From Macrothele yani (taxonomy: Eukaryota; Arthropoda; Arachnida; Araneae; Macrothelidae), in contig CM077011.1 in NCBI GenBank assembly GCA_039090855.1, positions 29,231,001 to 29,295,000 of the forward strand: DNA of 64,000 nucleotides, written 5' to 3'. Made by a program: the position numbers and the translations under genes. Below are positions 20,232-30,827 of the stretch, one piece after another. The notes under the pieces were generated by a model. The model ran no database searches, had not been told where the DNA came from, and worked only from the letters and a program-made list of their open reading frames with translations. The first letter of the stretch is position 1; every line of letters starts with the position of its first letter.

Positions 20232-22555
20232 TATATAGTTTTTCAGTAGCAGCATGTTCAAATCCAACTTTCCAGGAGACTTGGTATATGCACTTTACAA
20301 AGTGAAATGCTATTTTTACTTTTGAATATCATTGCACTTCCTGAAACATTCTAGGGCAAAATGAATTTTCTCCTTAAATAAACTTTCGAAACGAAAATAA
20401 GGAGAAAAAGCTCGAAAGCTACTTTTTTCTTCCCTTTTACCCTTTGTAACCCAAGAAAGGCATTTGGAAACGTTTTATGAAATCATTAAATTTATTAACT
20501 ATTGCAGAGCTTTCTCGTCGTATCATCAATGAAGTGTTTTCCTTGGTGCCAATTTCATCTTTTCTTTCACTATTAGCCAAGGAAACAAGGTCCGAAACAT
20601 CGCTCATATGGACATATCTCGTAGTCATATACACCATACGGATTTATCTCGTAGGAATTTATATGGGCTATTGAAAAATTGGAAATTAAGAAGTAAAGTG
20701 AAATTGCTGCTGTTTTTTCTTTAAGAAATATAGCATGTAAATCTTTCGAAAAGTATATGAAGAAATACCATTTCTTTCACCAGCTTCCGCTTTCCATCAC
20801 CAACTCTAGGGAAATCTGTGAATTATCTTTTTTAGACTTTCCGCTGGCGACTAGGAGAAAGTTGTCACCGTCAGTGAACTACACCGCCCGGAAGTTGCTT
20901 CCCATGAGGGTGCTACGTTTTTCAAAGAACTCAGGATTTGATGAAAGCAATATTCCCTCAACACTTTTAGCTCGAAAGATTTTTGCTGCATTTTCATGTT
21001 ATACAAAAGAATAGAATAGGTTTTCAATTTCACATACATATATTTATCCCCGTTTCGATGGAAGTTACAAAACACAGAAAATCAAGAAATCATAAATCTG
21101 GAAAATTTAAAAAATTGTCTCATCGGGTGAAATCCTTGAGTCATAGTGTCTTTCGACGCATAACTCACAGCGCTGTGCAAGGTAATCTAAATATTTCAAC
21201 AAAAATTTCCTTGGTTGCCGAAACATCGCTCATAGGGACGTACCTTATAGGGATTTACATGTCTATTGAAAAATTGGAAATGAAGAAGTAAACTGAAATT
21301 GCCGTTTATTTTACTTAGAAATGCAGCATGAATCTTTCGCAAAGTATATGAAGTATTCTTTCTTTCACCGGCGTTTCGCTTTCCATCACCAAAGCTGAGT
21401 CTGCGATCTGTCAAGGCATTTTTTTAGACGTTCTGCTGCCGGCCAGGAGAAAGTAATCCCTTCAGTGAACTACACAGCCACCCGGAAGTTGTCCCCATGG
21501 AGGATTTACCGTTTTCGAAAAAAAGAACTCAGGATTGGATGAAAGCAATATTTCTTCAACACTTTTGGGTCGAAAGATTTTATCTACATTTTTATGTTGC
21601 GTGTAAAAAAAAAAGAGTAGGGGCTCAATTTCACAAGTATATATTTTTTCCACTTCGATAAAATTTTGCAAAAAACAAAGGAAATATATTTGCATCTGAA
21701 GTCTGGAAAATAAAAATAATTACTTCATCAGGTGAAATCCTTGCGTCATCGCCACTTTCGACACATAGTTCATGGTGCTGTACAAGGTAGGCTAACAATT
21801 TTCACAAGTACACCTATTTTAGAAACAAAATTAAGATTGCTCTGTATACAGCCAATGCAAAATCATTAAAGAGTAATAGCTGTTTAATGTTTCTAATTTT
21901 CAAAATAAAATTACCTTTTATGATTCTGAGAACATTGTTAAACCTAGAAACAAAAGTTGGAAAAAAATTCCACTCAAATATGATTAAAAATAAAATTTCT
22001 GCATCTAAAGAAGTGATCATAGGAACGTCGTCAGGAAACAAAGTCATACCAGGAGGATTAAAAATTCATATTTTTTCTCAAAGTTTAAAATCAAAGCTTT
22101 CTTGTACATGTGTTTTATCTAATAAATGACGTTATTGAAAAATCACTCGTTTGGATTTTAAGGGAGTCATCATGATTTTGATTTATTTAAACCTACTGCT
22201 GTTGCCTCATCTGATGGTTCGCGATTGAAAAGCAGCTAAGGTTTCATATATTTATAAAGGATTTCAACAATTACTAAAAATTTTATTCGAAACACATCCA
22301 GCTATAGTCTGTGCATTCTTGGCTACCCATATTGTAGAGTCACAATAACAAAAGTATAGAATTTCTATTTTAATATCTGCATAGATTTGCTCCTAAACAT
22401 CGGTAAATTTGCCATCTTTACATTTATGAACGTATACAGCGGCAGTCTCCGGATTACTAACGAGTTCCATTGGTAAGTCTGTCTTTAAGTCGAATTTGGG
22501 CATAAGTTGGAACAGTTATATATAGTAAGGTTCATATCTAACGGAGACTGTCCTT

Positions 22556-22887
22556 CATTAACAGAATGTTCACCTGTTCGGTCTAATGAAGGACGAAGAC
22601 TATCCTTCATTGGACCGAGCAGGTGAACATTCCACCCGTTCGGTCTAATGCCACAGACGAGGTGAAAGTGGCGTTGAAGAAGTGGGTACCACAGTTGAAT
22701 TTTTTCAAAGAGAATTCGAGAGTTGGGTTCAACGATGGCGCAAATGCATCACTTTTGATGGAGACTATGCTGAGTAGTACCTTTGTATAGAAGAAGAGTT
22801 ACTCTACCAACATATGCAATTTGAACGACCTCTGTCAGTTAATAAAAACTTATGCCCACTTTTGAATTACTTTCGGTACAACCCTCG
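22556..22887 (+). mobile_element. mariner 3'-end fragment
   Basis: The codons around GACGAGGTGAAAGTGGCGTT and TTCAACGATGGCGCAAATGC, then the stop and terminal repeat ending ACCCTCG at 22887 before TA, match the 3' third of the 6418-7471 mariner. At its left edge the sequence has folded back on itself: GAATGTTCACCTG...AATGAAGGA is followed by its inverted copy, forming a ~30-bp stem (22565-22632). Confidence 0.8.
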
Positions 22888-24126
22888 TATATACGCAGTG
22901 CTGTATAACATAAAACAACAACAACAGTAGAAACAAAACGAAATATGTTTGTTTTCGCTTCCAGTTAACCAAGATATTTTTGCCCCGTCGTGTTTCTGCA
23001 GTTTTGCGCTCCCGTGGGGGACTTACCAACTATTAGACTGGTGTACCAGTTTTTCTGGCACTTCAGTGTATATTTTCTTTGTTTTTGCAACTTTCATCGA
23101 AGTGGGAGAAATATATACTTGTGAAATTGAACCCCTACTCTTTTTTTACACGCAAGATAGATATGTAGATAAAATCTTTCGACCTAAAAGTGTTGAAGAA
23201 ATATTGCTTTCATCCAATCCTAAGTTCTTCGATAAAGGTAGCTCCTTCACGGGAGCAACTTCCGGGTGGCTGTGTAGTTCACTATAATCTAAAAAAATAC
23301 CTTGACAGATCGCGAACCCGGTGATGGAAAGCGAGACGCTGCTGAAAGAAGAATACTTCTTCATATACTTTGCGAAAGATTCGTGCTGCATTTGTTAGTA
23401 AAATTAACGGCAATTTCAGTTTGCTTCTTCATTTCTAATTTTTCAATAGATTAATCCCTGTGAGGCATGTTCCTATGATCGATGTTTCGGCAACCAAGGA
23501 ATTTTTTGTTGTATTTAGCTTTTTATTTTTAAAATATTTAGAATTATGTTTTGTTAAAATATTTAGCTCACCTTTCACAGCACTATGAGTTACGCGTCGA
23601 AAGACGCTGCGACTCAAGGAATTCACCTGATGAGAAATTTTTTCAAATTTTCCAGCTTTATGATTTCCTGATTTTCTGTTTTGTAACTTCCATCGAAAAG
23701 GCGTAAATATGTGCATGTGAAGTCGAATTATTATTCCATTCTTTAGTACAACATGAAAATGCAGCTGAAATCTTTTGAGCTAAAAGTGTTGAAGAAATAT
23801 TGGTTTCATGAAATCCAGAGTTCTTCGAAAAATATAGCACCCTCATGGGAAGCAACTTCCGGATGGTGTAGTTCACTGTCAACTTTCTCCTAGTCGGCAG
23901 CGGAAAGTCTAAAAAAGACAATTGACATATCTCTCCCGGCGTTGGTGATGGAAAGTGGAAGCTGGTGAAAAAAATGGTATTTCTTCATATACTTTTCGAA
24001 AGATTTATATGCTATATTTCTTTAAAAAAAAACCGCAGTAATTTAACTTTACTTCTTAATTTCCAATTTTTCATATAAATCCCTATGAGGTAAATACATA
24101 TAAATGTATTACTGGAAGGTAGATAG

Positions 24127-24212
24127 ATCCCTATGAAGTATATCCCTACAAGGTATGTCCCTATAAGGTAAATCTTTATGAGGTATATCCCTAAGAGGTA
24201 TGTCCCTACGAG
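24127..24212. repeat. 15-bp minisatellite, ~6 copies
   Basis: Units such as TCCCTATGAAGTATA, TCCCTACAAGGTATG and TCCCTATAAGGTAAA follow one another. On the minus strand they read as a repeating pentapeptide close to GTYLV/GIYLI. A single unit (GGGACGTACCTTATAGGGAT) occurs in the left palindrome arm near 21236, so the expansion happened in one arm only. Confidence 0.8.
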
Positions 24213-24811
24213 AGGTGTTTCGGACCTTGTTTCCTTGGCTAACAGTGAAAGAAAGGCTGAAATTGGTAACCACGGAAAACACTTCACTGATGATTCGATG
24301 AGAAAGTTCTGCAATACTTAAGAAGTTTAATGATTTCATAAATCGTCTCCAAAGGGGTGGCAAAGGGTAGTATGGAAGAAAAAGTTGTTTTCGAACATTT
24401 TCTTCTATTTACGTTTGTAATAAGGAGAAAATTCATTTTGTACTATAATGTTTTACCAAGTGCAATGGTATTCCGAAGTAAAAATAGCATTTAACTTTAT
24501 AAAGTGCATGTATCAAGTCCCCTGGAAATTATTTCAACGTGCTCCTACTGAAAAAAAGGTAGGATAAGCCTTAAAGGTAATAGAAATATTTTTATAATGA
24601 AATGAAGAGAATTTCAAAGCATCAGCAGACACGTGTTCTAAAATTATTCTTTTTCATTCGGGATAAATATCTGTCATATCAAAACTAGTAAGATTATGGT
24701 TTTGTTGATAGATTTTACAATATAGGTGTTTAAAGCTAGGAGCAGGGGTATGCAAAAAAAATTGAGCTTGGTATTACGAAGTGGCTAAATCTTTTACCTT
24801 TTAGTACATCT

Positions 24812-24859
24812 TTTGTAAAAAAGCACGTACAACGAAAGTTGTACGTGCTTTTTTACAAA
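24812..24859. repeat. perfect 22-bp-stem hairpin with GAAA loop
   Basis: 24812-24833 and 24838-24859 are exact reverse complements separated by GAAA. The core ACAACGAAAGTTGT recurs in the left inverted repeat of the neighbouring Tc1 element (GACAACGAAAGTTG, 24868-24881). The hairpin therefore probably arose by inverted duplication of that terminus. Confidence 0.9.
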
Positions 24860-24860
24860 G

Positions 24861-25378
24861 ATTCACGGACAACGAAAGTTGCGCACCTAGAAGAATTCCT
24901 AGGCATTCCTGGCCGTGATTCCAGGTGTGCTATACCAGCACGATAATACCCGCCCGCACACGGCTCGGTTTGCCTAGAACTGCTATGTCATGTCAATACA
25001 ATTCCAACACCTGCCTGCTCCCCGGACATGTTCCCTATCGGGCATGTGTGAGAGCAGTTGAAACGCCGGCTGCCACCGTGCCGCACTATCCGGGATTTGG
25101 CGCAAACCGTCCAACACGTGTGGGCCAGTATGCCAAAGGACGACATCAGGCGTCTGTACGCCTCCATGCCGGACCGTATTGCAGCATGTATCGCCGCACG
25201 AGGCGGTGCGACGCGCTATTGCAGATGACCGGAATGCGTGCCACAGATCCCTCTGTAATTGTCCTGCAGCTCTGTTTTCGCTATGATGTGTATCATTCAC
25301 CTGTATCATTACGTCCATAAAATTTTAGTACAATCCGATACTTTCTTCTTGGTGTGCAAATTTCATTGTCCGTGAGTG
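24861..25378 (+). mobile_element. internally deleted Tc1 element (~518 bp)
   Basis: The ends TTCACGGACAACGAAAGTTG (left) and CACTCACGGACAATGAAATT (right, minus strand) form the inverted repeats. TA follows at 25379-25380. Inside, only the C-terminal third of a transposase remains: YQHDNTRPHTARF (second catalytic Asp), then in other frames MSPIGHVWEQLKRRLPP-like sequence and MPDRIAACIAARGGATRY near 25165-25220. The third catalytic residue reads Gly in SPIGHV. It is non-autonomous. Confidence 0.82.
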
Positions 25379-25380
25379 TA

Positions 25381-25863
25381 ATAGTATCATTTTGTTCGTT
25401 CGACCGTCTATGGACTTCGTATTTCAGCAGCTATTAGTTCGATTTGAAAAATTATTTTTACGTTGGGAAGCCCAAAATGCGAAAACGATCATCCTTGTTT
25501 TCAGGTTTTTTACAATGCACAACTTCCCGCTGAAGGGCTTAAATGCAAATGCTATCGAATTCAAAATATTAATACATTTCATCCTATATCATTACTTCTA
25601 AACATCCAACTGCGAGAATTCTTTCTTCTTTTCCATACCATTTATAAGAAGGCTATTTTGGGTACAGTTTCTTTTTCAAGTAATGTATAATTATTTCCGC
25701 TAGGGCTGTAAGAGTAAATGCAATTTTTCCGATATCTCTGTTTCTAACTAATCGATTTGAAAAATACTTTTCAAATCGATCAGATAATACAAATCGATCA
25801 AAATACTTTTCAAATCGATTTTTGCATCGGATAGAATTTCTGGTTGGAAATGTTCTGCATATA
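25381..25863 (+). repeat. diverged ~150-bp tandem array, fourth block
   Basis: The blocks CCGCTGAAGGGCT (25527) and CCGCTAGGGCTG (25697) lie 170 bp apart, with GATTTGAAAAATTATTTTTA and TCTCTGTTTCTAACTAATCG between. A local duplication of CTTTTCAAATCGAT lies at about 25765-25820. The Tc1 at 25864 interrupts it. Confidence 0.65.
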
Positions 25864-27058
25864 CACCGCTGAGCCATTACATTATGACCATCCCCACCCT
25901 AGAGAAATGAACGCGCCTGGAGACCTTACGGTGGCGCAGGTGAAGTTCACAGAGCGGTATACATACAACCCGAGGCCCGGCTTTCGGTTAGTAAAGTGTT
26001 CGGAGTCAGAATAGGAAAAGCTGCCGATTTACCGGAGTTTGATAAAGGACAAATTGTGAAGGAACGGCACCTCGGAACTACGATCTCGGAAACGGGGCGT
26101 TTTTGTGTCGTTCACGAGCCGCTCTAGTAAGTGCATATAAAAAGTGGTGCACACATGGCCGAACGACTAGCCGTCGTCTAGCCGTGAGTCGTCCGCAGCT
26201 CATTGATGCCAGAGGAGAGCGCAGACTGTAGCGCATTGTTCACAGCGACTGCAGGGCTATAGTGCGACGAATCACTCGCAGCTACAACAATGGTGATCAG
26301 GCCAATGTATCACAGCACACAGTTCATCGCAGCCTTCTGCGTAGCCGAAGACCCAGCCAGGTCCCCATGCTCACTGCACGTCATCGCCAACAACGCATGA
26401 AATTGGCCCAAGACCACCCAGATTGGACCGTGGATGATTGGAAGAAAGTGGCCTGGTCTGACGAATCAAGATTCCCGGTGCATCACGTAGACCGCCGAGC
26501 GCGGATACGCCGATTACCAATGGAGGCTATGGCACCTGGATGCACGGTTGGGCGGAAACAGGCAGGTGGTGGCGGTGTTATGCTGTGGGCGATGTTTTCT
26601 TGGGACACTTTAGGCCCCGTTATCCCAATAGCACAATCCTGACAGCTCTCAGGTATCTGTACATCGTTGCGGACCAAGTTCACCCATTCATGGCAACTGT
26701 GTGTCCCTGCTGGTGTTGGCCATTACCAACAGGATAATGCGCCATGCCACGGTGCCAGAATCGTCAAGGACTGGTTCGAGGAACATGCTGGTGACTTTCT
26801 GTAAATGCCCTGGCTTCCAAATTCACCTGATATGAACCCAATCGAACATTTGTGGTTCGACTTGGAAAAGCGGGTTCCAGCTAAATCACCACCACCCCGA
26901 AATGTACGAGAACTGAAGGACGTGCTGTTGACATTAAGATACCAGATACCTCTCACTACCTCATCGAATCGATGCCTCACCCAGTGGTCGCTGTTTTGCG
27001 GGCTAAAGGGGGTCCTACAGCTTATAGGTAGTAGTCATAATGTAATGGCTCATCAGTG
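25864..27058 (+). mobile_element. Tc1 element, 1195 bp
   Basis: The ends CACCGCTGAGCCATTACATT (left) and CACTGATGAGCCATTACATT (right, minus strand) are flanked by TA at 25862-25863 and 27059-27060. This is the most complete of three copies of the family here (others at 10327 and 16279). Confidence 0.92.
26009..27030 (+). pseudogene. Tc1-like transposase, broken (36-residue D-E spacing)
   Basis: The start codon is ATA where the family has ATG. Readable parts are DWTVDDWKKVAWSDESRFPV (first Asp), KQAGGGGVMLWAMFSWDTLG, then after frameshifts QQDNAPCHGARIVKDWFEEH and, past an in-frame stop, NSPDMNPIEHLWFDLEKRVP. Counting the stop as one position, 36 residues separate the second Asp from the Glu. 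Several indels make it inactive. Confidence 0.87.
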
Positions 27059-27640
27059 TAATTTATGATTTTTGGTAGAACATAGTTTTGCCACCAGGGG
27101 GCGTAAGTGTTTGTTTGTGTTTCCGATATATTTTCAGCAATATCTGCACTTCTTAAAACTCTATTGAAAAAAATATTTCATGGTCAGATACCACTCACTA
27201 CAAGAAGCTTTGCCTTTTGCAAAATATCTTTTGCTCAAAATGTTGCATAGTTTGTCCGCCAGGGGCGTAGTTGTATATCATAATTTCATCTATATCTCTG
27301 CTTCTAAAAGTCCGACTTGCGAAATTCAATCTTTGTCGGAAAGCGTTTCTGGGAAGAAATGTTTTGCGTATAGCTTCAAAGTTTTAAATGCACAAGTTCG
27401 CCACGAGATGGCATAAGTTTACGTTTTCATTGACAGCATACTTACGGTAATATTTACGCTGCTTAGCACCCGATTTGAAATTCCTTTTCCGGTCCTATAC
27501 TACTAAATGTGGAAACATTTTGTGGGCATTTCGTGCCCGAAATAATGCACCATTTCCTCACTAGGGGCACAGATTTTAATGTTTTTTCTCTATATATTTT
27601 CTTCTAAAAATCCGATTAAAAAAAACTTTTAGCACCGTAT
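27059..27640 (+). repeat. diverged ~150-bp tandem array, fifth block
   Basis: Motifs CCACCAGGGGGCG (27091), CCGCCAGGGGCG (27256), CCACGAGATGGCA (27401) and CTCACTAGGGGCA (27557) lie 165, 145 and 156 bp apart, each followed by variants of TCTATATCTCTGCTTCTAAA. The RTE LINE cuts the last unit at 27640 and the unit resumes at 30828. Confidence 0.75.
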
Positions 27641-30600
27641 ATAAGGTCAGGTGATGCGTAACATCACAGCCTCTCCTTGACAAATGTCAACCCCGCCTTC
27701 TCGTGGTGCATCCTGTTCCCACTAAAGGGGCTCTGACGACCGCCCATAGCGGTATAACTATACCATCGGGATCAGAGGAAATGCTATCCCACACTCACCA
27801 ACCCGCTTGGCCAGCGTGGTGAGTTATGGCCAAATCCCTCCAAAATGATTCCACAACTTAAATCTTGGCCCTCAGTCTCCGGCAGCTGGAATGTACCTGG
27901 CCAAGGCAGCGGCCAGTGCAACATGAAGGTAGAGGGTGCTAAGAATCCCCGGAGGACCGGACTAGGCTGCCATCTGATGCTGACCTTGGCTACTTACAAT
28001 GGACGCTCCCTATCTTCTGATTCAAGGCTTCTTGAATTGGAAGAGGAACTACAAAGGATCAAGTGGGACATCGTGGGGCTAAGTGAGGTAAGGAGAAAAG
28101 GAGAAGATCTCATCGAACTGAAAAGTGGACATCTCTTCTACTATCGTGGGACAGATACTGGCAGAACTAGTGGTGTTGGATTTATAATAAACAAGAAACT
28201 GAAGGACAAAGTTGTAGAAGTTGAAAGTTCCTCTGACAGAGCTGCACGACTTGTTATCCAACTCTCGAAAAGATACCAGGCTCAGATTATTCAAACTTAT
28301 GCACCCACCACAAGTCATCCTGAAGAAGAAATTGAAGAATTTTATGAGGAAATTTGTCATCTAAATAATAAAGGTAAGCAGCATTTGAAGATAATTATGG
28401 GAGATTTCAATGCAAAAATAGGGCAACGGCAACAGAATGAAACTTCAGTAGGTAAATTCGGTCATGGCAACAGAAACCAGCGTGGAAATACTCTCGTTGA
28501 GTTTGCAGAGGCAGAAGGGTTTTTCATCTTGAACTCCTTCTTCAAGAAAAAGCCACACAGGAAATGGACATGGAGACATCCAAATGGGACGACAAGTGAA
28601 ATTGATTTTATTATGTGTAACAAAAAATTCGTCATAGAAGACTGCAGTGTGCTAAACAAGTTCAACACAGGTAGTGACCATAGATTGGTGAGATGTCAGA
28701 TGCACCTCAACACTAAACTTGAACGTGGCAAGCTCATAGGACAAACAAAATCTATTGACATAACCAACCTTAAAAAACACCATAATACCTTCAAGTTGGA
28801 ACTGAAGAACAGGTTCTCTGCTTTAGAAGGCCTAACATCGGAAGAAGTGGACATCTCTGAAGTTAACAGAAAAGTAACCAAAGCTCTTATGGAAACAGCA
28901 ACAAAATTAGCTGGGTCTAAGAACAAGTTGCATGTGAACAAATTATCAGGAAAAACCAAAATGTTGATGCAAAAAAGAAGAGAGATGAGGACAACTAAAG
29001 AAGATGTGACTTCCAAAGTGGAATATATAGAGCTATGCAAGACAGTAAGAAAAAGTATCACTGAAGACGTAAGGAAATTCAACTGTGAACTAGTGAGGAA
29101 AGCAATTGAAAACAACCAAAGCCTAAAGATAGCAAAGGGACATCTCAGTAAGGGAAGAAAACAGATTATGGCACTGAGAAAAGAAGATGGTTCTGTAACA
29201 AGAAATAGAGGCGAAATTTTGACAAGAGTGAAAGATTTCTACTCCAAATTATATGAAAGGGATGATATATGCACTCCAGACATCATGAAAGATACCTGTA
29301 CCAGAGTTCCTCCAGTCCTTCCAGCAGAAGTTGCACATGCAATCAAGAACATGAAGCGAGGAAAAGCTCCAGGAGAAGATGGAATTACTGTAGACATCAT
29401 ACAAGAAGCAAGTGGAGAAATCGAAACAGTACTCGCCCAAATTTTCACTCGATGCCTTAATGAAGGAAAGATTCCTGAGGATTGGAACACCGCTACAATG
29501 ATCCTGCTACATAAGAAAGGTGACATTGAGGATCTCGGAAACTACAGACCTATCAGCCTCCTATCAGTAGTTTATAAAATCTTCACTAAAGTTCTTTCAC
29601 ACCGCTTGAAGGTAACACTGGACATGGCTCAACCGAGAGAACAAGCTGGATTCAGGAGTGGCTACAGCACAATAGATCATATCCACGTGCTGAGAGAACT
29701 AATTGAAAGAGCGAGGGAATATGAACTTCCATTGTGCATGGCTTTTATCGATTATGAAAAAGCCTTTGATTCGGTGAAACCATCAGCAGTTACAATGGCT
29801 CTGAAAACCTGCGGTATTGAAGATGCATACATTAATATTATTAATAACATCTATGAAAATGCAAGTGCAAAGATTAGGCTGTTTGAAAATACAACACACG
29901 TAAAAATTGGAAAGGGAGTGAGACAAGGTGACACCATATCTCCGAAGCTCTTTAATGCCACATTGGAGGGTGTTTTTCAGTCACTGAGCTGGGAAAACAA
30001 GGGGATAAAGATTAATGGAGATTATCTAACCCACCTTCGTTTTGCTGATGACGTAGTCATTTTTGCAACTACCCCATCAGAGCTGCAGAGTATGATCCAG
30101 GAACTTGCTGACAAGAGTAAAGAAGTGGGATTAAAAATGAACTTTCAGAAGACAAAAGTGATGTTCAATGCTTTTACAAGAAATGAAGATTTATCGATTG
30201 ATGGAGAAAAGCTGGAGATAACAGACACGTACGTTTATCTTGGACAGCAGATATCAAGTGAGGGTCACATTGATGAAGAAATTAATCGGCGTACAAAACT
30301 TGCCTGGAGAGCTTTTGGAAGAAACAGCATAATTTTCAAGAGCAATATGCCATTATGTCTTAAAAGAAAAGTGTTTGATCAATGCATCCTTCCAGTGCTT
30401 ACGTATGGTGCGGAGACGTGGACCTTAACTAAAAGAGACATACAAAGGCTGCAGACAACTCAAAGCAGCATGGAGAGGTGCATGCTTGGTGTAACCAGGA
30501 GAGATAAGAAGAGGAACTCGTGGATCCGAAAAATGACAAGAGTGGAAGACATCATGATCAGAGTTAAATCCCTGAAATGGCAATGGGCTGGACATACTGC

Positions 30601-30827
30601 CAGAAGGACAGATCATCGATGGACAGCCGAAATTTTAGATTGGATTCCAAGGGACAGGAAAAGGCCCAGAAGAAGACCACATGGGAGATGGGTGGATGAA
30701 ATTCGAAAGTATGCAGGGGTGACATGGAGGAGACTGGCACAAGACAGACCGTTGTGGAGGAAACTTGGGGAGACCTTCGTCCAGCAGTGGATTGATAATG
30801 GTTGACAATGATGATGATGATGATGAT
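27641..30827 (+). mobile_element. RTE-type LINE, apparently full-length
   Basis: The element has a ~200-bp leader, one long ORF, a very short 3' UTR and a (GAT)n tail (about seven triplets), all typical of RTE/BovB-type LINEs. The host array unit is restored when it is removed: AGCACCGTAT before and ACCATTCATC after join to match GGATACCATTTATC of another unit (18937). Any target-site duplication is only a few bases. The long intact ORF inside a strongly diverged host array means it is among the youngest insertions here. Confidence 0.9.
27845..30805 (+). CDS. RTE LINE ORF2: endonuclease plus reverse transcriptase
   Basis: 986 codons without interruption. An apurinic-type endonuclease domain spans about residues 45-285, with YNGRSL (51), SEVRR (80), TYAPT (151), MGDFNAKIG (185) and GSDHRL (276), the residues that bind metal and nick target DNA. 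The reverse transcriptase spans about 500-770: KAPGEDGITVDII, NYRPISLL, QAGFRSGYSTIDHI, AFIDYEKAFDSV (catalytic Asp), GVRQGDTISP and FADDVVIF (733, the catalytic Asp pair). A C-terminal region with WAGHTARR and GRWVDEIRKYAG follows. The protein primes reverse transcription on its own RNA at the nick. Internal methionines at 27 and 45 are alternative starts. All catalytic motifs look intact. Confidence 0.95.
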   Translation: MIPQLKSWPSVSGSWNVPGQGSGQCNMKVEGAKNPRRTGLGCHLMLTLATYNGRSLSSDSRLLELEEELQRIKWDIVGLSEVRRKGEDLIELKSGHLFYYRGTDTGRTSGVGFIINKKLKDKVVEVESSSDRAARLVIQLSKRYQAQIIQTYAPTTSHPEEEIEEFYEEICHLNNKGKQHLKIIMGDFNAKIGQRQQNETSVGKFGHGNRNQRGNTLVEFAEAEGFFILNSFFKKKPHRKWTWRHPNGTTSEIDFIMCNKKFVIEDCSVLNKFNTGSDHRLVRCQMHLNTKLERGKLIGQTKSIDITNLKKHHNTFKLELKNRFSALEGLTSEEVDISEVNRKVTKALMETATKLAGSKNKLHVNKLSGKTKMLMQKRREMRTTKEDVTSKVEYIELCKTVRKSITEDVRKFNCELVRKAIENNQSLKIAKGHLSKGRKQIMALRKEDGSVTRNRGEILTRVKDFYSKLYERDDICTPDIMKDTCTRVPPVLPAEVAHAIKNMKRGKAPGEDGITVDIIQEASGEIETVLAQIFTRCLNEGKIPEDWNTATMILLHKKGDIEDLGNYRPISLLSVVYKIFTKVLSHRLKVTLDMAQPREQAGFRSGYSTIDHIHVLRELIERAREYELPLCMAFIDYEKAFDSVKPSAVTMALKTCGIEDAYINIINNIYENASAKIRLFENTTHVKIGKGVRQGDTISPKLFNATLEGVFQSLSWENKGIKINGDYLTHLRFADDVVIFATTPSELQSMIQELADKSKEVGLKMNFQKTKVMFNAFTRNEDLSIDGEKLEITDTYVYLGQQISSEGHIDEEINRRTKLAWRAFGRNSIIFKSNMPLCLKRKVFDQCILPVLTYGAETWTLTKRDIQRLQTTQSSMERCMLGVTRRDKKRNSWIRKMTRVEDIMIRVKSLKWQWAGHTARRTDHRWTAEILDWIPRDRKRPRRRPHGRWVDEIRKYAGVTWRRLAQDRPLWRKLGETFVQQWIDNG

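Larger units (their letters stand above)
20240..24562. repeat. 4.3-kb palindrome with ~1.5-kb arms
   Basis: 20240-~21790 matches the reverse complement of ~23090-24562 over its length, from the outermost TTTTTCAGTAG(C/G)AGCA to inner blocks such as AGAACTCAGGATT(T/G)GATGAA. Each arm itself holds two diverged tandem units of about 600-700 bp, so motifs such as CTTTCCATCACCAA occur twice per arm. The ~1.3-kb centre is unique apart from a mariner remnant. No transposase was recognised inside, so this is a foldback-like element or an old inverted duplication. Open frames of 60-100 codons in the arms show no family resemblance. Confidence 0.8.
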
